From an uncultured Methanomicrobiales archaeon (GTDB lineage Archaea; Halobacteriota; Methanomicrobia; Methanomicrobiales; Methanospirillaceae), in NCBI GenBank assembly GCA_903832665.1, contig CAILCG010000028.1, positions 1-64,000 of the forward strand: DNA of 64,000 nucleotides, given 5' to 3'. The position numbers were made by a program, and so were the translations under genes. The notes under the pieces are model-generated. The model did not search any database, was not told where the DNA came from, and saw only the letters and a program-made list of their open reading frames with translations. Below, piece by piece: positions 38,466-47,594 of this stretch (position 1 is the stretch's first letter; each line of letters starts with the position of its first letter).

Positions 38466-38807
38466 ATGGCCCTGTGTGAAGTTCGAACCAAAGGAGAGAT
38501 CACTATCGTCGTAATGCCCCTCCAGATCGACCATGTCGCAGCACTTGAGCTGGATCACGAGCTCCATGAACTCGCCGCCCGGGAACCCAAAGCCCTGCTC
38601 TGCGACTTCTCCGGTACAAAATATATCTCCAGTTCCGGGCTCCGGATCATTCTCAAGACCGCAAAGACCGTAAAGACAGAAGGAGGCCGCTTCGGGATCT
38701 TTGCCCTGGCCCCCTTTGTCGACCACATCTTCACCATGTCGGGGTTCGCCCAGATCCTCTCCATCTATGACAACGAAGAGGCGGCCATCCGGGCAGTTTC
38801 AAGGTAG
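38466..38807 (+). CDS. STAS-domain protein (anti-sigma-factor-antagonist type)
   Basis: I chose the ATG at 38466 (MALCEVRTKGEITIVVMPLQ); an upstream ATG at 38403 would add a 21-residue extension. The 113-residue protein has the STAS fold with the phosphorylatable Ser in YISSSGLRIILK, between CDFSGTKY and a helix, and an FFxxSGF-like HIFTMSGFAQILSIYDNEE end. In bacteria such proteins are switched by serine kinases. Archaea have no sigma factors, so here it probably regulates an enzyme or transporter. No kinase or phosphatase gene is adjacent. Confidence 0.8.
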   Translation: MALCEVRTKGEITIVVMPLQIDHVAALELDHELHELAAREPKALLCDFSGTKYISSSGLRIILKTAKTVKTEGGRFGIFALAPFVDHIFTMSGFAQILSIYDNEEAAIRAVSR

Positions 38808-38842
38808 GGACTGCCTTGTAGGAATGACCAAATCGTTAATAT

Positions 38843-39148
38843 TCAGTTTCTTTTTTTCCTATAATTTCTCCTGGTCGGATTGCAGAAGGATGAAAAAGGT
38901 GATTTTTTACTTTTCTCCACCGTATTATTATTATCATCCATAACGGGTTCTATATAAGCAATAGAGGATTTCATTATTTTGATTATTTTATTATCCTCTT
39001 TTAAAACACGGAATTCACCAGTATTTGTTTCAAGTAAAATATATCCTGTAGGATATGTCGAAAAATTTGAATTATTTCTAAAAATGAACACGTATCTTTT
39101 CGTTGGTAAATTAAGAAGTTGACACCAAATGATGTAGTTTAATATCAT
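38843..39148 (-). CDS. AT-rich unknown soluble protein, downstream of a membrane gene
   Basis: A 101-residue protein with many Asn, Lys and Ile and a beta-rich middle (RYVFIFRNNSNF, YILLETNTGEFRVL). It has a basic C-terminus and no recognisable family. Its ATG overlaps the end of the preceding membrane-protein gene by four bases, so the two are translated together. The very low GC content sets both apart from their surroundings and points to recent acquisition. Confidence 0.55.
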   Translation of the reverse strand: MILNYIIWCQLLNLPTKRYVFIFRNNSNFSTYPTGYILLETNTGEFRVLKEDNKIIKIMKSSIAYIEPVMDDNNNTVEKSKKSPFSSFCNPTRRNYRKKRN

Positions 39149-40080
39149 AATAATTGCAATGGCAAAAAAGTAACAAGAGATAATTGACCGATAAAAAATA
39201 TTAGAACAACAAGTAACGATAACAAAAAGGTCCGGAAGTCAATAGATTGGTTCTCATTAAAGATTTCTTTGATATTCTTATCATTTTCAATTAATTTGAC
39301 GAGGTTATCTAATTCTTTGTAATTCTCCTTTACCGATTCCTTTAAGCGGATCAAACATTTCATTTTAATCAATGAAAGTGTTAAAAATAAACAGAAAATA
39401 ATGCATTCAACAAATTTGGATGTGAGATATAAATTAGTGAATGCAATGGCAATTACACCAAGGATGATAACGTTACTAGCGATGTAAAAAAATGATACAT
39501 AATACTGTGCTCCAATGGAATCATATTCATCTAATCCAAAGAAAAAATTCGCCTTTTGTCTGATGAATGAAAGGAAAAATATGTATCCTCCAATCGATGC
39601 AAGGAGAAACAAAATCCCGGTTATTAAATCACCAAATCTAAAATTTTCATTGTGGTTAAAAGTACAAGTTATGTTGGAGTTAACCGATAAATTTTGAACA
39701 CAATCAACATATTTTTGATTTTCAGAATATAAGAGAAATGATTGTGTAAAGTTTGGATGGATTTCCTGTGTAAAATTTCGGGGTATTGTGTTTACGTGAT
39801 CTATCTGAATCCCTAGAAGAAATGAGATTAAAAAGGGGAATGCCAATAAAAAAATTAAAAAAGCAATTGCAATATTGCAGTATTGAGTGAGTTTTAGTGT
39901 GTTCTTACATTGTTCAGCACTACAATAAAATTTTTCAATTAACCAACCCGCTAAAAAAATAATAGCGCTAATGGATAAAATTTCAATCGTAAAGAAATTG
40001 TTAAAAGCTAAAGAAACAAGAGATTTGATAACCAAAATTGCTAATAAAGAAATGCAATATCCAATAATAAGGAAAAACAT
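39145..40080 (-). CDS. AT-rich multi-helix membrane protein
   Basis: The 311-residue protein has about eight hydrophobic segments in three groups: N-terminal (FFLIIGYCISLLAILVIKSL, then SISAIIFLAGWLIEKFY), a middle pair (FLIFLLAFPFLISFLLG; LITGILFLLASIGGYIFFL), and two near residues 195-225, with another (FLLSLLVVLIFFIGQLSLV) at the end. A hydrophilic loop of ~60 residues with two Cys (FVDCVQNL, ITCTFNHN) lies outside. The helix ENYKELDNLVKLIENDKNIK is cytosolic. No family is recognised. It is encoded with 38843-39148 as a two-gene, AT-rich unit next to the right repeat array, possibly a defence-type module. Function unknown. Confidence 0.55.
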   Translation of the reverse strand: MFFLIIGYCISLLAILVIKSLVSLAFNNFFTIEILSISAIIFLAGWLIEKFYCSAEQCKNTLKLTQYCNIAIAFLIFLLAFPFLISFLLGIQIDHVNTIPRNFTQEIHPNFTQSFLLYSENQKYVDCVQNLSVNSNITCTFNHNENFRFGDLITGILFLLASIGGYIFFLSFIRQKANFFFGLDEYDSIGAQYYVSFFYIASNVIILGVIAIAFTNLYLTSKFVECIIFCLFLTLSLIKMKCLIRLKESVKENYKELDNLVKLIENDKNIKEIFNENQSIDFRTFLLSLLVVLIFFIGQLSLVTFLPLQLL

Positions 40081-40180
40081 TGATAAAGAATATTATAAAT
40101 GAGTCAATAAATTTTTGGTTTTAAATGGAGCCTTGAATGATTTTCTGACAAAGTCCGGTCAACACAAATAAGAGTTCAAC

Positions 40181-40843
40181 TCATTTCGCAGCTTCTTTCT
40201 TCTCCTTTACCTTCTTCTTCTTCCGCTCCAGGATGCTCTTGACTTTTTTTAACCGGAATATATCCTCGCGTTCCCGCTCCTCGATCGCACTCCTGATGTA
40301 CTTCGCCTCGCTCTTCAGCTCGGGGATCAGGATCTGTTCCAACGCATTCACCCGCCGCCGGGTCTTCTGGATCTCGGAACCCAGCCGCCGCATCGCCGTC
40401 TCGGTCTCCGCGAGCTGTATCAGCAGATCCAGTTCGGCCTCAAACCGCTCAGCGGTCTCGTCGATCCTCCCGCTCGTGGAGATGATACCGTATCCCCGTT
40501 CCATCGTGTGCCGGGAGATCCGTTTCTTCTCAATGACGGGCACCGGAACTCCCATGATGTTCTTTCCCGTGATACCGACCGTAATGGATCGCCGGGTGGC
40601 AAAGGCTGCCGATTTGAGCGTGACCGGATCATCGACCGCCTGGGCGATCATCAGGGCGAGATCCGCTTCCTTTGCCACCTGCTCCAGTTCTTCACGGGTG
40701 TTTGAGACCGCATTGAGGATCTTGAAAAACTCCCCGATCAGGGCATCCATCTTCTCCCTCAGGAGATCCCTGCCCTGCTCGGCCAGCCGGATCTGGGATC
40801 GCTTCAGCATCAGCTCCATCCGGGTTGGCCTGACCTGCTCCAT
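40181..40843 (-). CDS. atpD: A-type ATP synthase subunit D (central stalk)
   Basis: The 220-residue protein starts [20 protein letters not shown] and shows the two long helices of subunit D separated by the globular middle ([13 protein letters not shown]..., [13 protein letters not shown]). It ends with [18 protein letters not shown] and a Lys-rich tail. Subunit D is the rotor shaft. The start lies inside the end of atpA (34-base overlap), which is unusual: in other archaea atpB separates A from D. Confidence 0.92.
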   Translation of the reverse strand: MEQVRPTRMELMLKRSQIRLAEQGRDLLREKMDALIGEFFKILNAVSNTREELEQVAKEADLALMIAQAVDDPVTLKSAAFATRRSITVGITGKNIMGVPVPVIEKKRISRHTMERGYGIISTSGRIDETAERFEAELDLLIQLAETETAMRRLGSEIQKTRRRVNALEQILIPELKSEAKYIRSAIEEREREDIFRLKKVKSILERKKKKVKEKKEAAK

Positions 40844-42492
40844 CTTTCAGCCCCCGCCCGTAACGGGAGAGCCCGCACCTGTTTGAGCGTGATCCCCCGG
40901 TTCATCGCCTCGATCACGCTCGCATGGTAGGTCATGATCACCTTGAGCATCAGGTACTGTTTTTCAATCGGACAGAAGGAATCCGTATCGCTGTACGCGC
41001 TCTGCTGGAGGAAATCCTCGCGGATCATCCGGGTCACCTCCAGGATCACATTCTCGCTCTCCGGCAGGGCATCGGGCCCCACCAGCTGGACAATCTCCTG
41101 CAGCTCGACTTCCTTCTGGAGCAGGTAGATGCATCTCTCCCGCATCTCCCTCCAGTCCGGGGCCACGTTCTTCGTGTACCACTCGGCGATGTTGTCCAGG
41201 TACAGGGAATAACTCCGGGTCCAGTTCACCGAGGGGAAATGCCGGCGGTACGCAAGGTTGGTATCCAGCGCCCAGAACGTTCCCACGACCCGCAGCGTGT
41301 TCTGGGTGATCGGTTCCGAGAAATCCCCACCTTGGGGGGAGACCGCCCCGACAACCGTGACGGAGCCGTTCCGCTCTCCCGAACCCAGGCACACGACCCG
41401 GCCGGCCCGCTCGTAAAATGCAGACAGCCGTGCCGACAGGTAGGCGGGATACCCCTCTTCACCGGGCATCTCCTCCAGGCGTCCCGACACTTCCCGGAGG
41501 GCTTCCCCCCAGCGGGAGGTCGAGTCTGCCATAACTGCAACATCGTATCCCATGTCCCGGAAATACTCAGCGATCGTGATGCCGGTATAGATCGAGGCTT
41601 CCCGGGCGGCGACCGGCATGTTGGAGGTGTTGGCAATGAGGATCGTCCGCTGGATCAGGGGAAGGCGGGTCCTGGGGTCCACCAGCAGGGGGAACTCTTC
41701 GAGCACATCGGTCATCTCGTTGCCCCGCTCCCCGCACCCGATATACACCACGACCTGCGTATCGGACCACTTGGCAAGGGTCTGCTCGGAGACGGTCTTG
41801 CCGGTCCCAAACCCGCCCGGGATCATCGCCGTCCCTCCCTTGGTGACGGGAAAGATGCAGTCAAAGACCCGCTGGCCGGTGATCAGCGGCAGGACCGGGT
41901 CGAGTTTCTTCTGGTGCGGACGGGGAATCCGGACCGGCCAGACCTGCATCATCAGGAGATGGATCGCATTATCGAGCGTGCAGACGGTCTCTTCCACCGT
42001 GAACTCGCCACTCCGGATCTCCGTGACCGTACCGGCAACGAAAGGGGGGACAAGGATACGGTGTTCAAAATGAAACTCCTGCACGGTCCCCAAAATATCC
42101 CCGGGAGCAACGGTATCACCGCTTTTGACCAGGGGGACAAATGCCCATTTTCTCTCACGGTTGAGCCCCGGGGCCGAGATCCCCCGGGCAATAAAATCAC
42201 CGGAGAGCCTGAGTAGCTCCGGCAGGGGGCGCTGTACCCCGTCGTAGATGGAGGCGAGGAGCCCGGGACCGAGTTCAACCGAGAGCGGTCTTTCGGTATC
42301 TTCCACAGACTCTCCCAGCGTGAGACCGGTTGTGTCTTCGTACACCTGGATCACCGCGTCTTCGCCTTCCAGCCGGATGATCTCCCCGCGGAGGGCCTCT
42401 CCTCCCACACGGACCACATCGTACATCTTTGAGCCCTTCATACCCCGGGCAATGATGACGGGGCCGGAAATTCGTGAAATCGTGCCTTTCAT
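40810..42492 (-). CDS. atpA: A-type ATP synthase catalytic subunit A
   Basis: The start ATG is set at 42492, preceded by GAGGTGA (the GTG at 42501 is an alternative). The 560-residue protein has the beta-barrel start ([11 protein letters not shown]), the A-specific insertion ([17 protein letters not shown]...), Walker A GGFGTGKT, Walker [19 protein letters not shown] and the helical end [20 protein letters not shown]. The last residues ([15 protein letters not shown]) are out-of-frame atpD sequence, so the natural C-terminus has been lost or extended by the loss of the intervening DNA. Catalytic ATP hydrolysis or synthesis requires a B subunit, which is absent here. Confidence 0.93.
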   Translation of the reverse strand: MKGTISRISGPVIIARGMKGSKMYDVVRVGGEALRGEIIRLEGEDAVIQVYEDTTGLTLGESVEDTERPLSVELGPGLLASIYDGVQRPLPELLRLSGDFIARGISAPGLNRERKWAFVPLVKSGDTVAPGDILGTVQEFHFEHRILVPPFVAGTVTEIRSGEFTVEETVCTLDNAIHLLMMQVWPVRIPRPHQKKLDPVLPLITGQRVFDCIFPVTKGGTAMIPGGFGTGKTVSEQTLAKWSDTQVVVYIGCGERGNEMTDVLEEFPLLVDPRTRLPLIQRTILIANTSNMPVAAREASIYTGITIAEYFRDMGYDVAVMADSTSRWGEALREVSGRLEEMPGEEGYPAYLSARLSAFYERAGRVVCLGSGERNGSVTVVGAVSPQGGDFSEPITQNTLRVVGTFWALDTNLAYRRHFPSVNWTRSYSLYLDNIAEWYTKNVAPDWREMRERCIYLLQKEVELQEIVQLVGPDALPESENVILEVTRMIREDFLQQSAYSDTDSFCPIEKQYLMLKVIMTYHASVIEAMNRGITLKQVRALPLRAGAERWSRSGQPGWS

Positions 42493-42497
42493 CTCGA

Positions 42498-42818
42498 TCA
42501 CCTCTTCAGGACGATATTGTACCCGATCGCTTTTCGCATGAGCCGTTCGAGGTAGGTTCTCCGGTCAATCTCCCGGGACTTCGAGGGAATAGGGATGATG
42601 AGCGGGCGGTGCATCTGCTCGATCCGGTCCATCAGTTTCTCGTCAAGCGAGAGCAGGTACTCCTCGTTCACGGCAACGATCCCGATATCGTCCCGGTAGA
42701 GCAGAGGGGGAATCACGGTGAGGGCTTCTTCCCGGGTTGACGCCACCATGACTTCCGCACCCGCGAGCCGGAACCCCGATGCACGATCCTGATCCGTCAC
42801 CACCACGAATCTATACAT
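42498..42818 (-). CDS. atpF: A-type ATP synthase subunit F
   Basis: The 106-residue protein [20 protein letters not shown] ... YNIVLKR has the Rossmann-like N-domain of subunit F, with [10 protein letters not shown] and PLIIPIPSK, and the C-terminal helix that packs along subunit D. It overlaps the end of atpC by eight bases, and its stop is inside the atpA ribosome site. Confidence 0.9.
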   Translation of the reverse strand: MYRFVVVTDQDRASGFRLAGAEVMVASTREEALTVIPPLLYRDDIGIVAVNEEYLLSLDEKLMDRIEQMHRPLIIPIPSKSREIDRRTYLERLMRKAIGYNIVLKR

Positions 42819-43860
42819 AGATAAGTTCCTCTTTCAATTGCTCCACCGTAAAATCCGCAGTCTTGCACCGGGAGATGATCCGGATATTGGTGATCTCGTT
42901 GTATTTTGCCCAGAAGTACCCGATCACCGAGGCCACGCTCAGGGGGTCACCGGTAAAGGCGCCAACGCCCTTCTGCACCAGGAACTTCTCGAGTTGCTTC
43001 TCGATCACCGAGATCTTTTGGGTCCTCATGGCGGGAGGCGGGATGTCGGCAAGGAACCGGTAGGGAGTGGTTTTGAGCTCCTCAACCACCTCTTCAATCG
43101 AATGCAGGGTGATGAGATGATCGAGCCCCTCTTGATCGAACTCCTTACCTCCGCTGATGAGGAACTTTTTTGCCTCGCCCGGCGCGACCTGGTCCCGGAT
43201 CATGCGCAGGACGGTCCTGAGGTTCACGACGTCGATCTCCAGCGCGAGGATGTTCCGGATCAGGCCGTTGTTGTAGGAGAGTGGCTTTACCTGTTCGAGC
43301 GCATCGGCGTAATAGAACTCGTTGAGGGCACATTCAAGCAGGGAAAGATCTCCGCTCTTTGCAAACGTCGGGTAGCTTTCGGTCAGGGGCCTGGCATAGA
43401 CGACCTGCCAGGTTGCCAGCAGATCGATAACCGCCCGGACATCCGGCTGCCGGACGAGTTCAGTCAGCGTGGCTTCATCCAGTTCTCCCGCCGGGACGAG
43501 GCAGTCCTGGATCTCTTCTGCGGGGATATGGATGTTCTTCCCGCGGAGGATCGTTTTGATGTTCTGGACATCCCAGCGATGCAGGAAGATCCTGATGTAC
43601 CGTTCCGCTTCAGGCTCCCGGACAAATTTCAGGATCTTCTGAAACGTTCGTGTGAAATTTTTCCGCAGTGCATACTCAACACAGAGCACGCCGGAGTACC
43701 GGACTTTGGCCTCGATGATCTCATCCCGGTAGGGAGTCTTTTCGAGTTCGGCGATAAGAGAGGCAAGGTCGGGCTGAAGGACCAGGGTATCGAGGGCACG
43801 CTTGTTCAGGAGGCGGCTCTTCATGCCCCGCATCCGTGCGTTGATATACCCCCAGTCCAT
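42811..43860 (-). CDS. atpC: A-type ATP synthase subunit C (d-like rotor connector)
   Basis: The Met at 43860 (MDWGYINARMRGMKSRLL) is two bases past the atpE stop and is preferred to the Met at 43884. The ~349-residue protein has the three-fold helical pattern of the family, with conserved RVxxLE-like helices and NLRTVLRMIRD and the C-terminal YFWAKYNEITNIRIISRCK. Subunit C links the c ring to the central stalk. No defect is seen. Confidence 0.9.
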   Translation of the reverse strand: MDWGYINARMRGMKSRLLNKRALDTLVLQPDLASLIAELEKTPYRDEIIEAKVRYSGVLCVEYALRKNFTRTFQKILKFVREPEAERYIRIFLHRWDVQNIKTILRGKNIHIPAEEIQDCLVPAGELDEATLTELVRQPDVRAVIDLLATWQVVYARPLTESYPTFAKSGDLSLLECALNEFYYADALEQVKPLSYNNGLIRNILALEIDVVNLRTVLRMIRDQVAPGEAKKFLISGGKEFDQEGLDHLITLHSIEEVVEELKTTPYRFLADIPPPAMRTQKISVIEKQLEKFLVQKGVGAFTGDPLSVASVIGYFWAKYNEITNIRIISRCKTADFTVEQLKEELIYV

Positions 43861-43861
43861 C

Positions 43862-44455
43862 TCATTCACCCGACAGGATCGCATAGATCTCCTGTTTCTT
43901 TCGCTCCCGTGCCCGTTCCAGCCGGGATTCCACGGTATTGGAGATGATCACCGTCCGGTCGGTGAGGCTCACCACAAGCCCCCCGGCAGAATCAAGGTCC
44001 TGGATGATCTCCGCGTGCAGGTCCAGGGCTGCAAGCGTCTTCCGGCAGAGCTCTTCATCCCGCCTGTCCACTTGGACCTGGAAGGTGCCCCCACCCAGGG
44101 CCCCGACTGCATCAACGGTAAGGGCGGTAAAGATTGCCGTGTATTCCGGGCGATTCCGTAAACTTGACAACCGGAGTTTTGCTTCGGCAAAAGCCGACGA
44201 GAAGAGCTCTTCGCGTACGGAGATCATATGGGACTTGTTCTCCGCATCCACCCCGTACATGAGTTTATTCTTCTCAATTGCGGCCGCCTTTTCCGCCTCA
44301 GCGATCAGCGATCGCCGGATATCGTCTGCCTGTTCGCGTGCCGTTTTATCGATAGACCCGACCGCTGCGCGTGCCTTTTCTATCAGTTCACGCTCCCGCT
44401 CCCGGGCACTCTCCTCAACCGACTTCAACAGGTTTTCATAGGACACACGGATCAC
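43862..44455 (-). CDS. atpE: A-type ATP synthase subunit E (peripheral stalk)
   Basis: The start is a GTG at 44455 (VIRVSYENLLKSVEESARER). The 197-residue protein has a long N-terminal coiled coil with alternating Lys/Glu/Ala and a globular C-domain (RLSSLRNRPEYTAIF ... GGLVVSLTDRTVIISNTVES). It should pair with the remote subunit H. It lies 115 bases after atpK. Confidence 0.88.
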   Translation of the reverse strand: MIRVSYENLLKSVEESARERERELIEKARAAVGSIDKTAREQADDIRRSLIAEAEKAAAIEKNKLMYGVDAENKSHMISVREELFSSAFAEAKLRLSSLRNRPEYTAIFTALTVDAVGALGGGTFQVQVDRRDEELCRKTLAALDLHAEIIQDLDSAGGLVVSLTDRTVIISNTVESRLERARERKKQEIYAILSGE

Positions 44456-44570
44456 CAGCGATTCTTACGTTAAAAAAACCGGTATGCATTGCCGGAAAGC
44501 ATCCGGGTTTCCCCGGGTATTTTTCAGCAGGAGAGAGATCTCCTGTCGTGTCATGCAGGAATCTCTCCTG

Positions 44571-44795
44571 TCACTTGACCATCAGGATGATCATGGACGC
44601 CACGACAAAACCCAGGATCACGAGGGTCTCGGGGATCGCTTCTAAAATAATGATCGATCCGGCAACTTCGGGGCGTTCGGTAATTGCACCCGCCCCTGCG
44701 GCACCTATTCGCGACTGAGCCCAGCCGGTGGCAATTGCGCCCCCGGCAAAGGCAATAGCGGCTCCAATGGGAACTTCCCAACCTGCCAAACTCAT
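44571..44795 (-). CDS. atpK: A-type ATP synthase rotor subunit K (c subunit)
   Basis: The Met at 44795 is chosen because GGAAGG lies seven bases before it. The 74-residue protein is one hairpin of two membrane helices (IGAAIAFAGGAIATGWAQSRIG and IIILEAIPETLVILGFVVAS) with the ion-binding Glu in IPETLVILG. It is a single-hairpin c subunit. Ion specificity (H+ or Na+) cannot be decided from sequence alone. First gene of the operon, with a palindrome in the promoter. Confidence 0.9.
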   Translation of the reverse strand: MSLAGWEVPIGAAIAFAGGAIATGWAQSRIGAAGAGAITERPEVAGSIIILEAIPETLVILGFVVASMIILMVK

Positions 44796-44811
44796 GATAC
44801 CTTCCTTCTGA

Positions 44812-44830
44812 TACAACCTAACAGGTTGTA
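44812..44830. promoter_or_regulatory. Palindrome in the atp operon promoter
   Basis: TACAACCT-AAC-AGGTTGTA is an exact inverted repeat (eight-base arms) 17 bases before the atpK start and immediately downstream of the TATA element. The position covers the expected transcription start, as an operator would. Confidence 0.7.
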
Positions 44831-44842
44831 CCTATATTAAGG
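44831..44842 (-). promoter_or_regulatory. TATA box of the atp operon
   Basis: The minus strand reads CCTTAATATAGG, about 40 bases before atpK, giving a predicted start near 44808-44812. Confidence 0.6.
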
Positions 44843-44900
44843 TATGGAAATTACCGACGTAACGGGGACCGGATTATGAGTATTAATGTCACTTCTTGCA

Positions 44901-45221
44901 TTACTCAAGAATCTCATCGAGCCGGGCGAGTGCGTCCCGGGTCAGGCATTTCTGGGACTGTACTTCTTTTGCAATCGCGATGAGGGAGACAACTTCGTTA
45001 TAGGACAGGGTGGAGAAGCAGTACTCTTTCCAGCTCTCCCGTTCAACATCGGTCCAGACCTCGCCCAATACGTGGCGGAGCGCTTTTTGATCCTCCGCAG
45101 AAAAGGACTTCCAGTCCTCACCAAAGCTGCGCCGGATCTTCTCATACGCCTCTTCAACGGCCTTCTCTTTCTGGACCTGGAACCGTCTCCGGCCCAGGCC
45201 GTCTTCAGTGCTGTGGGACAT
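44901..45221 (-). CDS. Unknown 106-residue helical protein
   Basis: A charged protein starting MSHSTEDGLGRRRFQVQKEK, predicted mainly helical with one Cys in KEYCFSTL, and no membrane segment. The segment RRSFGEDWKSFSAEDQKALRHV is typical of a soluble helical bundle. It lies 80 bases after the atp promoter region on the same strand as the atp operon, so it is upstream of it, but the palindrome and TATA element argue for separate transcription. I recognise no family. Confidence 0.55.
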   Translation of the reverse strand: MSHSTEDGLGRRRFQVQKEKAVEEAYEKIRRSFGEDWKSFSAEDQKALRHVLGEVWTDVERESWKEYCFSTLSYNEVVSLIAIAKEVQSQKCLTRDALARLDEILE

Positions 45222-45511
45222 GGTAGGATACTGCTTGGGAATTATTCCCGTACCGGGTTATATTGTTTTGGTAAAAAAAGAGTGACAGGCAGATTCCCTC
45301 ACACCGGGGAAGGGCTTTTTTCAAAAGTGCTGTCCTTCTCTCCCTGCTGCCTCTACCTCAGGATTCATCATCCAACATCCGCACAAGTGAGACGCGGCCG
45401 TTACGGGAGACAACATCTCCTTCTGGTGCTGACAGCAAAAAGTTCTCACCGCCATACAGAGAATACCTTTTCTTTTCTCCCCTCTATACTCCGGTGAGGG
45501 AGTGACCTAAT
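45222..45511. other. Divergent intergenic region
   Basis: Carries the promoters of the two divergent genes. No gene or repeat is seen; the ribosome site of the next gene (GGTGAGGGAGTGACC) is at 45492-45506. Confidence 0.45.
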
Positions 45512-46069
45512 GTGGAAACGGTGACCGCGAGAATCCGGTGCCCCGGGTGTGGGCTCTGTCTTCCCGACCACCGGCACGATCCCCCGGACCGGTTCAATGC
45601 CTCGGGGGTGTGCTGGCAGCAGTACAGCAACCTGTCATGTGAAACGGTGGCCCGGCAGGATCCGGCGTTCATCCACCAGCATGCGGTGGATGCCTATGCA
45701 GCCCAGCACGCCGGCGGAAGAACCAGGAATATAACCGTGGCATTCGGGCTCATCGGATTGTATCTCGCCCTGGAGAAAGGGTACACGGGAAAACAGGTCC
45801 GGCGGGCCCACATGCAGATCGCCCGGATCCGGAAGGACTGGCCGCGGCTGGAACCTCCGGTGCATCCGGCCGGCATTACGGTCGCGGATGTTCTCAAAGC
45901 CGGCACTGATGCAGAGAAAGATGCGATGATCCGGCAGTGGATGACGGCAGTCTGGGCGAGCTGGGCAGACCGGCAGGGGTGGGTGCGGGGGATGACGGAG
46001 GAACTGCTCAACCGGGAAGGATCATCGCATATATCCTGCCGATCAGGAAAAACGAATCAGCACCGGTGA
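45512..46069 (+). CDS. DUF5946-family protein
   Basis: The GTG at 45512 follows a good ribosome site and is the likely start. The 185-residue protein begins IRCPGCGLCLP, with a metal-binding-like Cys cluster that may include the Cys of SGVCWQQY and SCETVA, and contains the helix RQDPAFIHQHAVDAYAAQH with several His. The pattern CPGCG...HxxxVDAYAAQH fits DUF5946, a family of no known role. The 3' end overlaps the phosphate permease gene by 27 bases on the opposite strand. Confidence 0.7.
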   Translation: METVTARIRCPGCGLCLPDHRHDPPDRFNASGVCWQQYSNLSCETVARQDPAFIHQHAVDAYAAQHAGGRTRNITVAFGLIGLYLALEKGYTGKQVRRAHMQIARIRKDWPRLEPPVHPAGITVADVLKAGTDAEKDAMIRQWMTAVWASWADRQGWVRGMTEELLNREGSSHISCRSGKTNQHR

Positions 46070-47227
46070 GAGGACGAGATAGCCGGCAAATGCGCAGGCG
46101 AACGCGAGCGGAATCGTAATGATCCATGCAATTACCATCTCCCGCACCACCATCCACTGGACCGCATTTTTCCCCCGGGTGGCCCCTACACCGATGATCG
46201 CCCCGTTGATCGCATGAGTCGAGGAGACCGGGATGCCTAACAGTGTCACCATGACCAGGGTTCCGCTGCTGGCGGAGGCTGCACAGAATCCCTGGTAGGG
46301 GCGGATCTTCGTGATCCCTTTTGCCATCTTGTCCACGACCTGCCAGCCCCCGAAACAGGTGCCAAGGCCAATGGCAAACGCGGCAATGAGGATCACCCAG
46401 ACGGGAACTACGAAACTCGCAAGGATCCCCGATGCAACCAGCAGAGCCGTGATCAGACCGACCGAGTTCTGGCCGTCGTTTCCCCCATGTGCGGCAGCCT
46501 GGACGAGGCATGCGATCACGTGGAGCGGCTGGAAGATCCGTTTCATCCGGTTCTGGTGGGAATGCCTGAAGAGCCGGACATAGAAGAGATCGAACAGGAA
46601 CCCCGCGGTCATGCCAAAGACAGGGGCGATTATGATGAACAATGCGATGGCGAGAAGCCCGGAGAGCTGGATCACACCGGCAACCATCAGGATTGGGACA
46701 GGAACAGTCGCCCCGCAGATCACCCCCACGAGAACCCCGGCCCGGACATCTCCCCCGAGAGACGCAGTGATAGCACCAATAACAGCAGCCCCGGTAATTG
46801 CACCCAGGAGTCCATAGAACGAAACGCTTTCAACCATTGCCGGCCCCGGGAGGATGACCACGGACAGGCCATATGCTGCAACACCGGCACCCAGCAGTCC
46901 CCCGACCATCGCATTGCTGCTCGAGAGGGGGATGCCGGCACGGGTTGCCGCGAAGATCAGGAAGATGCCGGTGCCCATCGCAACGATGAGTGTCGCCGGG
47001 GTAAGGGCATTCTGCGTGATGATTGCCGTGCCGATGATAGCAGCGACCGCGGTTGTGAAAATAAAGGGGCCGATCATATTGCAAAGAGCGGTCAGGAACA
47101 CTGCCCTTACAGGAGAAAGTGCCCGCGTGGCAACGACCGTTGCGATCGAGTGCGCTGCGTCATTGAGGCCATTGGCAAATGCGAGTCCGCACGCAAGGAG
47201 AATGCCAAGAAGGATGAGGGGTTCCAT
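46043..47227 (-). CDS. pit: PiT-family inorganic phosphate transporter
   Basis: The 394-residue membrane protein has about ten helices and the two internal PiT signatures: GLNDAAHSIATVVATRALSP near residue 20, and the second half with HGGNDGQNSVGLI near 255 (the GANDxxxxx-type phosphate/Na+ site), plus GIPVSSTHAINGAIIGVG. Such permeases import phosphate with H+ or Na+. A PhoU-like regulator, often adjacent, is not seen. Confidence 0.9.
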   Translation of the reverse strand: MEPLILLGILLACGLAFANGLNDAAHSIATVVATRALSPVRAVFLTALCNMIGPFIFTTAVAAIIGTAIITQNALTPATLIVAMGTGIFLIFAATRAGIPLSSSNAMVGGLLGAGVAAYGLSVVILPGPAMVESVSFYGLLGAITGAAVIGAITASLGGDVRAGVLVGVICGATVPVPILMVAGVIQLSGLLAIALFIIIAPVFGMTAGFLFDLFYVRLFRHSHQNRMKRIFQPLHVIACLVQAAAHGGNDGQNSVGLITALLVASGILASFVVPVWVILIAAFAIGLGTCFGGWQVVDKMAKGITKIRPYQGFCAASASSGTLVMVTLLGIPVSSTHAINGAIIGVGATRGKNAVQWMVVREMVIAWIITIPLAFACAFAGYLVLSPVLIRFS

Positions 47228-47594
47228 GCAGTCACGACACCACGATTCGCCGATCTCTCACGCCCCGGGAAACTCCCTTGCCGGGTTGTTTGCGGGATTT
47301 TCGGGTGGATCAACGTCACATATGCCGGTATGGGCACTTAAGTTTTGGTCCTGAGGGGGATGCCAGGGACCCGGGCTTCATTGCCGGATCTCCAGGGAAC
47401 ATTAAGTTTTCACCTGCAGGACTGCGGCCATAGTACAAATTGCCGGAGTTCGGGAGAGCTGGAGAGCCACCCGGAGGGATGGCGATACTAAAAAAACCCT
47501 GGCCGCATAAAGGAATTCAGGGGGTACTGAGGGACGTTCCTGGTACGCCCTTTCCCTACGGAATCCTGCCTGCACAGGGACAGGAACCGGATAC
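47228..47594. other. Intergenic region between pit and the mevalonate operon
   Basis: About 370 bases holding the pit promoter. No supported gene and no strong repeat. Confidence 0.45.

Noticed and set aside
40924-42216. Long plus-strand open frame opposite atpA
   Set aside because: Antisense to atpA; no homologous motif.
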